From: JAUMBM01 sp964441755
Lineage (GTDB): Bacteria; Bacteroidota; Bacteroidia; Chitinophagales; Saprospiraceae
Length of the DNA stretch: 64,000 nt
Assembly (NCBI GenBank): GCA_964441755.1
Contig: CAYTVG010000013.1
Span: forward strand, 1-64,000
Reading direction: 5' to 3'
Position numbers and translations under genes: made by a program. Each line of letters starts with the position of its first letter. Within the stretch, counting starts at the first letter, position 1. Positions 15,864 to 23,986 of the stretch are shown here, one piece after another. The notes beneath the pieces are model-generated. The model saw only the letters and a program-made list of their open reading frames with translations. It was not told where the DNA came from and did not search any database.

Positions 15864-17426
15864 ATGTACCTATACATCAAATATATGCGTCATCCCATTC
15901 GACCGGTTTTGCTATTACTTTGGTTGTTGACAGCCGCCCGGTTGGCCGGACAGGAGCAGGGCTGGTTTCTTGGCTTTTCTACCGGCGCTGTTGGTTACAG
16001 CGGAGATCTGAGTAAGGACAACCGGTTTTCTTTCAATGGCGGCGACGGTTATTTGGGGCTGCAACTGTACAAAGAAGGTGACAACGCGCTGGCTTTTGAT
16101 GTACACGGCCGCATGGGCAGTATGCGGGCCAATGATCTGGCGTATACAGAAGATGCTTTCCGACAGGCGAGAGGGTTTTCTTTTGAAACGCAGTGGTATG
16201 AATTGTCGATGGGACTTCGGCTCATGCCCTGGCCCAAAGCAGCTATCTCCCCGTTTGTCAGTGCAGGCATGGGGATTGCTTCCTTCCGGGCCCGGCCTGA
16301 TTTTTCCCTCAACAGGCTTGACGAGCTCAATGCACGCATTCTCGAGGATGAAAATAAATACACGGGCAGTGCCGTAACTACCATCCTGCCGATCGGCCTC
16401 GGGATGCGGGCACGCCTGAGCCCGCGCGTCAATTTACAGCTCATCGCCCAGATCAATCTTACCGCGACCGACTACATGGATGGCATCAGTGTTGCCGTCA
16501 ATGCCAACAGAAAAGATCACTACGGCTATCTGGCATTCTCTGCGGCCTACAAGCTGGTAGCCGAAGACAGAGACGGCGACGGAATTCCCGACAGTCGGGA
16601 TGAATGCCCCGATAGTTTTGGGCAAGCTTCCAGCTATGGATGCCCCGATGCCGACGGGGACGGTATACCCGACGAGTCCGATGAATGCCCCTACATCCCC
16701 GGTATGCAGCGCTTCTTCGGATGCCCGGACCGCGACGGGGACTCTATACCCGATCAGGATGATGAATGTCCTGATATAGCGGGTCTGGAAGCCTACAAAG
16801 GCTGCCTGCCTACGGATACCGATGAAGACGGCATCCCGGATAAGGAGGATCGCTGCCCTACCCAAAAGGGAATCCGTGAGCTGCAGGGCTGCCCGCGCGT
16901 CGACAGCGATGGCGACGGTATTAGCGATGAGCGCGATGCATGCCCCCTAATGCCGGGCATCAGCCTGTTTGACGGCTGTCCCGATGCCGATGACGATGGC
17001 ATTGCTGACCCTAAGGATGCCTGTCCGGAGCTTTTTGGCAGCATCGAACATGACGGTTGTCCGCTGGCAAGCAGCGATGCCGACATCAGCCGACAGCTCA
17101 ACCAGCAGCGATTTCTTTTTAGTCCCAACAGCAACCAGATTCAGCAGGAGCGGCTGGCCGAAAAGCTGGCTACCTTTCTGCGGGACAATACAACCTACAA
17201 GCTACGCCTGAGGGGGTTTGATGATGGAGGTGGCTCCGATGCAGCCGAGCAGCGCTGGGCTTACTTTCGCGTCGTGGCAGTGCATGATTTCCTGACAGCG
17301 CGGGGTATCGCTCAGGAGCGACTGCTGCAGGAGACGCCGGCTGTACCCAAGCCGCAGCCAGGGACACCGGAACAGCCTGTGATGCCTCATTTGCTGCGGA
17401 AAGTGGAGATATGGCTTTATAAGTAA
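15864..17426 (+). CDS. OmpA-like outer-membrane protein with thrombospondin type 3 repeats
   Basis: ATG 15885 is the more likely start, giving the signal peptide MRHPIRPVLLLLWLL; ATG 15864 is also in frame. A beta-barrel-like N-terminal domain (about residues 30-230, aromatic alternating strands) is followed by seven TSP3 calcium-binding repeats (about 235-400; DxDGDGIPDxxDxCP units). The C-terminal domain (about 405-520) looks like a degenerate OmpA domain: it keeps the FLFSPNSNQI and LRLRGF strands, but the peptidoglycan-binding NHTD-type motif is replaced by GFDDGGG. It probably links or scaffolds the outer membrane. Confidence 0.85.
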   Translation: MYLYIKYMRHPIRPVLLLLWLLTAARLAGQEQGWFLGFSTGAVGYSGDLSKDNRFSFNGGDGYLGLQLYKEGDNALAFDVHGRMGSMRANDLAYTEDAFRQARGFSFETQWYELSMGLRLMPWPKAAISPFVSAGMGIASFRARPDFSLNRLDELNARILEDENKYTGSAVTTILPIGLGMRARLSPRVNLQLIAQINLTATDYMDGISVAVNANRKDHYGYLAFSAAYKLVAEDRDGDGIPDSRDECPDSFGQASSYGCPDADGDGIPDESDECPYIPGMQRFFGCPDRDGDSIPDQDDECPDIAGLEAYKGCLPTDTDEDGIPDKEDRCPTQKGIRELQGCPRVDSDGDGISDERDACPLMPGISLFDGCPDADDDGIADPKDACPELFGSIEHDGCPLASSDADISRQLNQQRFLFSPNSNQIQQERLAEKLATFLRDNTTYKLRLRGFDDGGGSDAAEQRWAYFRVVAVHDFLTARGIAQERLLQETPAVPKPQPGTPEQPVMPHLLRKVEIWLYK

Positions 17427-17470
17427 ACAGATATGGGCAGCACAAACTGCCCACATCCGTTTCAGCCTGC

Positions 17471-17509
17471 ATGCCGGATTTGGGCCTTCGCCGCCCAAAT
17501 CCGGCATGA
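17471..17509. terminator. Bidirectional hairpin between convergent genes
   Basis: A 16-bp perfect stem (arms 17471-17486 and 17494-17509) with a 7-nt loop. It lies between the stop of the OmpA-like gene (plus) and the stop of the TetR gene (minus). Confidence 0.75.
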
Positions 17510-17513
17510 ACCG

Positions 17514-18098
17514 CTAAGCCGTTAGCAACCCCTTCAGCAGCAGCTCGCTCAGCGTATGCCGAACAGCCTCAATGGACTGCTTTTTGCCGGGTTGCCGCCA
17601 TTCATGTACCCAGCGGACAGACGACAGCACCGTATTCAGGCTGAGCTGCGGATCCAGCCGTTGAAAAATGTTTTGTGCCATACCGTCTACCAAAATCGCT
17701 TTGAACCGGTTTTCGTACTCTCGCCGCAGTCGTTTGAAATCACTCAGCTGAGGCTCCTCCAGGTGTCGCCACTCATCGTTGAAGGCTGTGATGGAGGTCA
17801 TGTCCTGCATAGCTATATCAATGTGCAGATTGATGAGCGCCCGAAGCCGATCGGCAGGATGACTATGCGCCTGCTCAATCTGCCGGATACCCTCCAAAAA
17901 CCGGCTGGCATTGAAGAAGCATATCTCCCGCAGAATCTCCTGCTTGCTCTGGATATGGTTGTACAGGCTGGAAGCCTGCAGATCAACGGCCTGCGCCAGA
18001 TCGCGCATGGACGTTGCCGGATAGCCTTTGTCGCGAAAAAGCACCGCAGCGGCTTCCAGTATCTTTTCTTTTTTTGTCTTCTCAGTAAGCGCTAACAT
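17514..18098 (-). CDS. TetR/AcrR-family transcriptional regulator
   Basis: The 194-residue protein from ATG 18098 has the TetR N-terminal helix-turn-helix (residues about 8-55: KILEAAAVLFRDKGY, SMRDLAQAVDLQASSLYNHI). A helical ligand and dimer domain follows. The frame is open to ATG 18134, but the extension is unlike the family. It lies 159 nt downstream of the PaaE-like reductase on the same strand. TetR regulators often accompany phenylacetate or fatty-acid catabolic genes in Bacteroidota, so it may control that gene (inference). Confidence 0.88.
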   Translation of the reverse strand: MLALTEKTKKEKILEAAAVLFRDKGYPATSMRDLAQAVDLQASSLYNHIQSKQEILREICFFNASRFLEGIRQIEQAHSHPADRLRALINLHIDIAMQDMTSITAFNDEWRHLEEPQLSDFKRLRREYENRFKAILVDGMAQNIFQRLDPQLSLNTVLSSVRWVHEWRQPGKKQSIEAVRHTLSELLLKGLLTA

Positions 18099-18257
18099 AC
18101 TTATATCAACCTGTTTAGAATACGTGGTCACCACAATGGCATAATGATACCGCGGGGCCTAAGGTTTTACAGATAGTTACCGGAATACCGGCAACTTGCT
18201 CGCACACAAATACTGCGTACACAATGAAATATCCCCGCAACAATATCCTGATAGCCC

Positions 18258-19349
18258 TTATACATCAAAATTGACCACCACGCGCTCTGTACGCGGGTGC
18301 GCCTGACAAGTAAGGATGAAGCCTTCGGCCACCTCTTCCGGTTCCAGTGCGTAATTGACATCCATTTCTACTTCGCCCGCTTCCAGCTTAGCGCGACAAG
18401 TGCAGCACACCCCGCCCTTGCAAGCATACGGGAGTTCCGCACCATGCCGAAGCGCTGCATCCAGCAGCGTCTCCCGGCGACTGTTGAGACTAAACTGAAT
18501 CGTCTTACCATCCAGCGTCAGTTCGACCGTTGTCAATACCTCCGCAGAAGTTTCCTGCTCCCTGCGGCGACGTGCCGCAGCCAATGCTGCACCTGCCCCA
18601 AACAACTCAAGGTGAATGCGCGAACGATCTACACCCTTGGCCGACAGACAATCCCGGATTTCCTGGACCATTTCCTCCGGTCCGCAGAGAAAATAAGCGT
18701 CTATCGCTGCAGGATCAAACAACAGGCGGCTGTAGGCCTCACATTTGGCTCCATCAAGCCGCCCCGTAAACAGCGGACTGTCGAGATGCTCACGGCTCAG
18801 CACAAAATGCAGACTCAGGCGCCCCAGGTACTGGTTTTTGAGTGCCTCCAGCTGTTCGTGAAAGATGATGCTGTCGGTAGTCTTATTGCCGTAAAAAAGT
18901 GTAAACCTGCTATGAGGCTCAGTAGCCAGCACCGTTTTGAGGATGGACATGATCGGTGTGATACCACTTCCCGCTGCAAAAGCAATATAGTTGCGACGCA
19001 GTTGCGGATCCAGTTCCGTATAAAAACGTCCGTCTGCCGGCATTACCTCCAAAGTATCGCCAACGACCAACTGCTCATTGGCAAAAGAAGAAAACAAGCC
19101 TCCCGGCACCTTTTTAATGGCCACCCGCAACTCCCCGTCCAGCGGGCTGCTGCAGATCGAATACGCCCGTCTCACCTCCTGCCCCTCCAATTGGGTGCGC
19201 AAAGTGAGATGCTGCCCCTGGATAAAAGAAAACACTTCCGACAAGGACGCATTGCCAGACGAAAGATCAAATGCTATGGAGACACAGTCTGCTGTCTCTC
19301 TGCGAACATCGCTGACGACCAGCGGATAGAAAGTATGTTTAGCTGACAC
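18258..19349 (-). CDS. PaaE-like NAD(P)H:2Fe-2S oxidoreductase
   Basis: The product has three domains: FAD-binding (about 1-105, RAYSICSSP), NAD-binding (about 110-235, AAGSGITPIMSIL), and a plant-type 2Fe-2S ferredoxin domain at the C-terminus. The ferredoxin cysteines appear in CKGGVCCTC plus a distal Cys in LTCQAH. This arrangement is that of PaaE, the reductase of phenylacetyl-CoA epoxidase, and of related reductases feeding other oxygenases. The paaABCD oxygenase genes are not here, so the partner is uncertain. Start: GTG 19349 is chosen because a perfect TATCTTTG box at 19367-19374 lies inside the longer ATG 19400 frame. Confidence 0.85.
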   Translation of the reverse strand: MSAKHTFYPLVVSDVRRETADCVSIAFDLSSGNASLSEVFSFIQGQHLTLRTQLEGQEVRRAYSICSSPLDGELRVAIKKVPGGLFSSFANEQLVVGDTLEVMPADGRFYTELDPQLRRNYIAFAAGSGITPIMSILKTVLATEPHSRFTLFYGNKTTDSIIFHEQLEALKNQYLGRLSLHFVLSREHLDSPLFTGRLDGAKCEAYSRLLFDPAAIDAYFLCGPEEMVQEIRDCLSAKGVDRSRIHLELFGAGAALAAARRRREQETSAEVLTTVELTLDGKTIQFSLNSRRETLLDAALRHGAELPYACKGGVCCTCRAKLEAGEVEMDVNYALEPEEVAEGFILTCQAHPRTERVVVNFDV

Positions 19350-19366
19350 GAATGAACGTTTGTTCG

Positions 19367-19374
19367 CAAAGATA
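19367..19374 (-). promoter_or_regulatory. TAnnTTTG promoter box for the PaaE-like gene
   Basis: TATCTTTG on the minus strand, 17 nt before GTG 19349. It decides the start codon of that gene. Confidence 0.6.
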
Positions 19375-19497
19375 CAGACAATTTCAAAATGCCTGTACAA
19401 CTATTTATCACCGGCATTCGTATCCCGGCGGAAGAACAAACAGCCGTTAGGCGCTGCCTGCTCAGCACAGATCCGACAGAAAGGCAGGGAAACCAAG

Positions 19498-19532
19498 TAA
19501 GGGCATAGCCGGAACGACCGGCTATGCCCTTA
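19498..19532 (-). terminator. Hairpin after rpsT
   Basis: A 15-bp perfect stem with a 5-nt loop (AACGA), 25 nt past the rpsT stop. Confidence 0.7.
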
Positions 19533-19556
19533 AGCAAACGATAAGATTGTATGCGA

Positions 19557-19811
19557 TTACCCCAGGCTGTTGACCAGCTTAGTCAAGCTGCTCTTCAGGT
19601 TGGAAGCTTTATTATCGTGCCAGGTATTCTTCTTAGCGAGCTTATCGATCATGCTCAGTACCTTAGGCAGGAACTGCTGTGCTTCGCTCTTGTCTGTCAT
19701 TTCACGCAGCTTCGTGATAGCTGTACGTGCAGACTTCTTGTAGTAACGGTTCTGTAGACGCTTAGCAGCGTCTTGGCGGATGCGTTTCTTTGCTGATTTA
19801 TGATGTGCCAT
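19557..19811 (-). CDS. rpsT: 30S ribosomal protein S20
   Basis: The 84-residue basic protein begins MAHHKSAKKRIRQDAAKRLQN and shows the S20 pattern of three long helices rich in Lys and Arg. It binds 16S rRNA in the small subunit body. It stands alone, as is common, with its own promoter upstream and a hairpin downstream. Confidence 0.96.
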   Translation of the reverse strand: MAHHKSAKKRIRQDAAKRLQNRYYKKSARTAITKLREMTDKSEAQQFLPKVLSMIDKLAKKNTWHDNKASNLKSSLTKLVNSLG

Positions 19812-19866
19812 ATTAGCTTAATTGCGGCTTACATGCAGTGATTAAAAGCATATTCAATTCGGGCAA

Positions 19867-19897
19867 CAAAGATAGTACATCGAATTTGATTGAACAA
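19867..19897 (-). promoter_or_regulatory. Promoter of rpsT
   Basis: The minus-strand -7 box TATCTTTG (19867-19874) has a -33 TTG (19895-19897) at 20-nt spacing. The leader to ATG 19811 is about 50 nt. Confidence 0.65.
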
Positions 19898-20103
19898 GTC
19901 TAAGCTGTTTATTTTTCTCCATTAGCTCGCTAAATACCTCTGCGAGTGTTCGTTTTCTGCTGCAGGAAGGGGAAGTGAGCCTTCATATTTGTGTATTTTT
20001 ACTTTTTCAGCGGTGCATAAGCAGCGCTACCTGAGCCCCAAAAGTAAAGCCCGTGAAAAAAGAGTCCCCCGTATCCGGCGAAGGAAAAATTCCGAACACA
20101 GCT

Positions 20104-21201
20104 TTACAGAACTGCGTCAAGATTAACATGATCCCGAATCAGTTCGACAGCCCTGCTAGCCTTCCAGGGCGTACGGGTATTGATTTTCACTTCCATGCGG
20201 CTGATTTTTATGGCGGAGCCATACGTATCAAGCTGGGTAGCGATGACAGGAATCTCATTTTTGTCCAGGTATTCGCGACCGGGAAGATTGTGCTGAATAT
20301 CCGTTATGTATTCATTTTCGCCATTGAGGATGATCCCGGCCAGCGAGACGCACTGGTCATTTTTATGTTCGAGCTCTTCCAGTGCGTGGATAACACTCTC
20401 AAGACGGCGATAGCTTACGATGATGAGCAGGTTTCTGAGCTGGCTAAACTCCTGTTTATCCATCAGCGAGCCAGACGCCACATTTTCTACCCGATTGTCA
20501 AGCCGATGCCCGTTCATCAGGACTACCCCGTTGACTGCAGTGCGTACACCCTCCATGATGGGATTGGAGAGTGTCTGGTCATAAGGCAGCACCCCCAGCA
20601 GCGGGATACCCATTTGCAGCAGTTTCTTGCCTACATAATACTTCACCTGCTCGAGTTTTTCCGGGATGACCTTATTGATGATAACCCCCATGATGGGCAC
20701 TTTTTGCTCCCGGAAGAGCGCGACACTCATATTGAGCCTGTCGATGGTATTACCGATCCCCCCCTCGACAATCATGACAACAGGCGCACCCAGCAGCTTG
20801 GCCACATCGGCATTAGACATATCACACACGCTTCCCACCCCGGGATGTCCTGTACCCTCATAAACGACAATCTCATAATCCTGCTGCAGCACATTGGAAG
20901 CTTCGAGTATACGGTCGGCAAAATCAAACCTTGCCGGATCATCGAGATACTCGCGCGTAACCCCTGCGCCAACGATAACCGGGCTATGAATTTCGGCCTT
21001 GAGCTCGAAGCCCATCACCTTAGAAAAAAGCAGTGCGTCCTTATCGACCTTGAGATCGCCCAGGTCCACAAACTGCTGCCCCACCGGTTTGCAATAGCCA
21101 ACGGAATGCCTGCGCTCGCGCAGTGCTTCTACCAGGCCCAGGGTGGAGGTAGTTTTTCCAACGTGTTGACTGGTTGCTGCCACATAGATGCGGTCTGTCA
21201 T
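20104..21201 (-). CDS. BioD-like ATPase with DRTGG domain (phosphotransacetylase N-terminal type)
   Basis: From ATG 21201 the protein is 365 aa. Residues 1-210 are a dethiobiotin-synthetase-like P-loop domain (IYVAATSQHVGKTTSTLGL, with EGTGHPGVGSV downstream). Residues about 215-325 resemble the DRTGG domain. This is the N-terminal half of long bacterial Pta proteins, here free-standing without the acetyltransferase domain. Such proteins are common in Bacteroidota and Cyanobacteria and may have a regulatory role; substrate is unknown. The longer frame to 21285 is unlikely, since TDRIYVAATSQ is the family start. Confidence 0.8.
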   Translation of the reverse strand: MTDRIYVAATSQHVGKTTSTLGLVEALRERRHSVGYCKPVGQQFVDLGDLKVDKDALLFSKVMGFELKAEIHSPVIVGAGVTREYLDDPARFDFADRILEASNVLQQDYEIVVYEGTGHPGVGSVCDMSNADVAKLLGAPVVMIVEGGIGNTIDRLNMSVALFREQKVPIMGVIINKVIPEKLEQVKYYVGKKLLQMGIPLLGVLPYDQTLSNPIMEGVRTAVNGVVLMNGHRLDNRVENVASGSLMDKQEFSQLRNLLIIVSYRRLESVIHALEELEHKNDQCVSLAGIILNGENEYITDIQHNLPGREYLDKNEIPVIATQLDTYGSAIKISRMEVKINTRTPWKASRAVELIRDHVNLDAVL

Positions 21202-21278
21202 AGCCGTCTGTATTGTTGCCGCGGACTGTCGGTCACAAGGGAGGTAATCCGCAGGCAGGTGAAAAAAACTTGAGAGAA

Positions 21279-21311
21279 CGGACATATATCAGTACTGCTG
21301 ATATATGTCCG
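21279..21311. repeat. A/T-rich hairpin in the upstream region of the BioD-like gene
   Basis: A 14-bp perfect stem (CGGACATATATCAG and its complement) with a 5-nt loop, 78 nt upstream of ATG 21201. It may be an operator or part of a double terminator with 21315-21354. Confidence 0.5.
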
Positions 21312-21314
21312 TGC

Positions 21315-21354
21315 CCGCCGGATTTTTCTGCCTGCAGGCAAAAAAATCCGGCGG
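21315..21354 (-). terminator. Terminator hairpin of the haem-binding protein gene
   Basis: A 13-bp stem (CCGCCGGATTTTT and its complement) encloses a smaller palindrome, TGCCTGCAGGCA. It lies 42 nt past the stop at 21397; on the minus strand the 3' arm itself carries the T-run. Confidence 0.65.
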
Positions 21355-21396
21355 AAAACCAGAGAGGCCAGCGCGCATCGTACGTACCCGTGTAAT

Positions 21397-21876
21397 TTAG
21401 TCTTCTTCGTAGCGCCGGTGAGGTACCGTCAGTTTCAGCGCATCAAAAAACATAGAAAGCGACTTGCGCTGATCATCGGTCAGGCGTGCGCCGGCATGCA
21501 TCCACGTATAGGTTTTCTCGGGCATGTGTGCCTCAGCAATTTCCTCAGCGCACTCTTCGAGTTTATGTTTTTGCTTTTCACCACCGTAGGAGACCCAGGT
21601 TGAAAAATTGAGATGCTCGCGGCCTTCCTGAATATGATTATTGACAAAAAACGAAACCGGTGCGACTCTGGCATACCAGGGATAGTTGGTCTTATAGGAA
21701 TGACAGTCATAGCAAGCCGACTCGATAAGTTTAGCGGTTTCGGGTATAGGATTGACTATAGCCAGGAAATCATCCCCCTCGTTGACAGCAGGAACTGAGC
21801 GGTCGATAGGGATTAGCTGCATAAGCACCAGCACGGCAGCCAATACCAGCAGCCCCGTTTTCATCCATTTTTTCAT
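21397..21876 (-). CDS. Haem-binding domain protein (Haem_bd family), membrane-anchored
   Basis: A 159-residue protein with one N-terminal transmembrane helix (residues 5-22) and a periplasmic domain. That domain carries the c-type haem motif CYDCH (about residue 55-59), followed by SYKTNYPWYARVAPVS, typical of the Haem_bd (PF14376) family in Bacteroidota. It is presumed to be an electron carrier or haem sensor. A TACCTTTG box at 21894-21901 lies 17 nt upstream. Confidence 0.85.
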   Translation of the reverse strand: MKKWMKTGLLVLAAVLVLMQLIPIDRSVPAVNEGDDFLAIVNPIPETAKLIESACYDCHSYKTNYPWYARVAPVSFFVNNHIQEGREHLNFSTWVSYGGEKQKHKLEECAEEIAEAHMPEKTYTWMHAGARLTDDQRKSLSMFFDALKLTVPHRRYEED

Positions 21877-21893
21877 GACACCTGTTTTTTGTT

Positions 21894-21901
21894 CAAAGGT
21901 A
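21894..21901 (-). promoter_or_regulatory. TAnnTTTG promoter box for the haem-binding protein
   Basis: TACCTTTG on the minus strand, 17 nt before ATG 21876. The divergent lnt gene begins on the other side. Confidence 0.55.
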
Positions 21902-21985
21902 AAAAAGGAATTTCTTAATCTTGCATCAAAGCACGCATCTTGTTTGTTAAAACCGCATTCAAAGGAACCAACAAAAGAACGATTC

Positions 21986-23791
21986 TTGAAAAACCAATAC
22001 TTTTGGCCGACGGCCGGCCTGTCGGCCCTGGTGGCGGTGATCAGTGCCCGCCAGATGATACAGCTTGACGCACAGCAGCTGCTGTGGGGTCATCGCCCAC
22101 TTTGGCTCTTCCTGTCCGCATGGGCACTCATCGCACTCTTTTGGGCGCGCCTGCTGGAGCGCAGGGGGGGCACAGCCGTATGGAAAAAAATGGGTCTCGC
22201 CAGCCTGGGGGGCGTGCTGCTGGGGCTGGGATTTCCGGGCCTGCTGCCCGCGCCCTGGCTGATGTTTGTGGGCTGGCTGCCCATGCTGGCGCTCGCGCAG
22301 GCGAGCCGGCAGGCGGCGCGGCCGCTGCGCGACTTTTGGCCCTACGCCTGGCTGGGGCTGATGCTGTGGAACATACTGTCCACCTACTGGGTGGCCAATG
22401 CGGCCCTGGCCGCCGGCCTTTTTGCCATCATCGTCAACAGCCTGCTTATGCTGCTGCCCTGGCTTGGCTGGCTGCTGAGCAGCCGTGCCATGCCGCGGCT
22501 GGGCTACGCGCCGCTGGTGGCCTACTGGCTGACTTTTGAATACCTGCACTACAACTGGGATCTCACCTGGCCCTGGCTTACGCTGGGCAACAGCTTCGCA
22601 CAGTTTCCCGCCTGGGTGCAGTGGTATGAATACACAGGCGTCTTTGGCGGCAGCTGGTGGATATGGCTGACCAACCTGCTCCTCTACCAATGGTGGCAGG
22701 GCGCCGGCAGCCGCCCTGTGCGCCCTTTGGCGCTGGCGCTGCTGCTCCTGGCCATCCCCTCCTTGCTTTCTTTTTACCGCTACTACACCTACCGGGAAGA
22801 AGGCAGCCGTATAGAGGTTGTGGCTGTACAGCCCAATTTTGAGCCTCACTACCAGAAATTTACGCTGCCCGAGCATGTGCAGGCCGACCGCTATCTCGAC
22901 TTGAGCCTCAGTAAGCTGGACAGTACCGTCGACTACCTCGTCTATCCCGAGACCAGCTTTGGTTATGTCGAAGAAAGCCAGATCAACGACTATCCGGCAC
23001 TGCGCTACCTGCGCGAAGGGCTGGCAGCCTATCCGGCACTGCAGCTCGTAACCGGCCTCAACGCCTACCACGATTTTGCTCCCGGCGAGCCCCTCAGCGA
23101 GGCGGCGCGGGAAAGGCGCGGCAGCGGCGGCCAGCGCATCTACTACGAGACACTCAACTCGGCTGCACAACTGGGCGTGGCGGGGCAGGAGGTACAGACC
23201 TACCGCAAATCCAAGCTGGTGCCCGGCCCTGAGTCTTTTCCCTTCAAGCGGGTTTTGTTTTTCATGGAGCCTTTGGTTGAGCAACTCGAAGGCACTACGG
23301 CCGGCCTGGGCACACAGCCCCGGCGGTCAGTCTTTCAGGGGAAAGCGCGCATTGCGCCCGTCATCTGCTATGAGTCAGTCTTCGGCGAATACTACGGCGG
23401 ATACGTGCGCCCCCGCGCCTACGGGCAGCCGGGTGCGCAAGCTGCTTTTATCCTCACCAATGACGGCTGGTGGGATGACACCCCCGGCCACCGGCAGCAC
23501 CTCTACTTCGCCAGTCTGCGCGCCATCGAAGGGCGTCGACCGCTGGTGCGCTCAGCCAATACAGGCATTTCGGCTTTTATCAATCAGCGGGGCGACATTA
23601 CCGCCACCCTACCCTATAATACCGCCGGCGCTTTGCGCGGCAGCATGGTCCTCAACGACCAGCTCACTTTCTACCACCGCTGGGGCGATATGATTGCGCG
23701 TATCGCTTTTTTCCTGACCCTGCTGCTGGCCTTCAGCACGATCAGCCGCAGGCTGTCGGCTGCTAAAGGCCTGACCAATAAATCTGAATAA
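21986..23791 (+). CDS. lnt: Apolipoprotein N-acyltransferase
   Basis: Lnt adds the third acyl chain to the N-terminal Cys of lipoproteins in the inner membrane. About seven hydrophobic segments occupy residues 5-270, followed by a nitrilase-like domain. The catalytic triad is visible: Glu in YPETSFGY, Lys in YRKSKLVPGPESFPF, Cys in VICYESVFGEYY. A C-terminal transmembrane helix ends the protein. The start is uncertain: the frame is open far upstream over the divergent gene, and no in-frame ATG precedes the first membrane segment, so TTG 21986 is proposed. Product about 601 aa, slightly long for the family. Confidence 0.9.
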   Translation: MKNQYFWPTAGLSALVAVISARQMIQLDAQQLLWGHRPLWLFLSAWALIALFWARLLERRGGTAVWKKMGLASLGGVLLGLGFPGLLPAPWLMFVGWLPMLALAQASRQAARPLRDFWPYAWLGLMLWNILSTYWVANAALAAGLFAIIVNSLLMLLPWLGWLLSSRAMPRLGYAPLVAYWLTFEYLHYNWDLTWPWLTLGNSFAQFPAWVQWYEYTGVFGGSWWIWLTNLLLYQWWQGAGSRPVRPLALALLLLAIPSLLSFYRYYTYREEGSRIEVVAVQPNFEPHYQKFTLPEHVQADRYLDLSLSKLDSTVDYLVYPETSFGYVEESQINDYPALRYLREGLAAYPALQLVTGLNAYHDFAPGEPLSEAARERRGSGGQRIYYETLNSAAQLGVAGQEVQTYRKSKLVPGPESFPFKRVLFFMEPLVEQLEGTTAGLGTQPRRSVFQGKARIAPVICYESVFGEYYGGYVRPRAYGQPGAQAAFILTNDGWWDDTPGHRQHLYFASLRAIEGRRPLVRSANTGISAFINQRGDITATLPYNTAGALRGSMVLNDQLTFYHRWGDMIARIAFFLTLLLAFSTISRRLSAAKGLTNKSE

Positions 23792-23800
23792 AAAATCGAA

Positions 23801-23808
23801 TACCTTTG
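23801..23808 (+). promoter_or_regulatory. TAnnTTTG promoter box for corA
   Basis: TACCTTTG lies 10 nt after the lnt stop and 178 nt before corA, implying a leader of about 170 nt. Confidence 0.55.
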
Positions 23809-23814
23809 CCATAG

Positions 23815-23986
23815 CAACTGCCGGGCGCAATCTGCAGCCATACGACAACACCCCCAAGTACACCATGCCGTCAAGCTTTGGGTATGGCAGATTGACCGAC
23901 GGTCCGGCATTTCAGCAATCTGCCTGTAATGCTGTACACGAAAGCTGACGATTTACAGTCTGTAAACACTGACAATACATACGCAG
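23815..23986 (+). promoter_or_regulatory. Structured corA leader with mutually exclusive stems (putative riboswitch or attenuator)
   Basis: The segment GTATGGCAGATTG (23882-23894) can pair with the upstream segment 23828-23843 (CAATCTGC-AG-CCATAC, 13 bp with a small bulge). It can alternatively pair with CAATCTGCC at 23916-23924 (9 bp), which encloses a GACCG/CGGTC hairpin. A TTTACA/TGTAAA hairpin (23952-23966) follows before the start codon. Alternative pairing in front of a Mg2+ transporter gene suggests cis-regulation. The core also resembles a repeat found at 9989 and 11297, so it may be a dispersed element instead. Confidence 0.4.
23876..23911 (+). repeat. Dispersed palindromic repeat, copy 3
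   Basis: CTTTGGGTATGGCAGATTG followed by GACCGACGGTC. It resembles the copies at 9989 and 11297 and overlaps the corA leader structure. Confidence 0.4.

Noticed and set aside
18297..19346. A 349-codon plus-strand open frame opposite the PaaE-like gene
   Set aside because: Cys/Arg/Gln-rich shadow of a well-supported oxidoreductase.
19349..19400. The ATG at 19400 as start of the PaaE-like protein
   Set aside because: The extra 17 codons contain a perfect TATCTTTG promoter box and do not resemble the family N-terminus.
20053..21273. A 406-codon plus-strand open frame opposite the BioD-like gene
   Set aside because: No recognisable domain and antisense to a gene with clear P-loop motifs.
21959..23284. 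A 441-codon minus-strand open frame opposite lnt
   Set aside because: Low-complexity Gln/Pro/Arg product, antisense to lnt with an intact catalytic triad.
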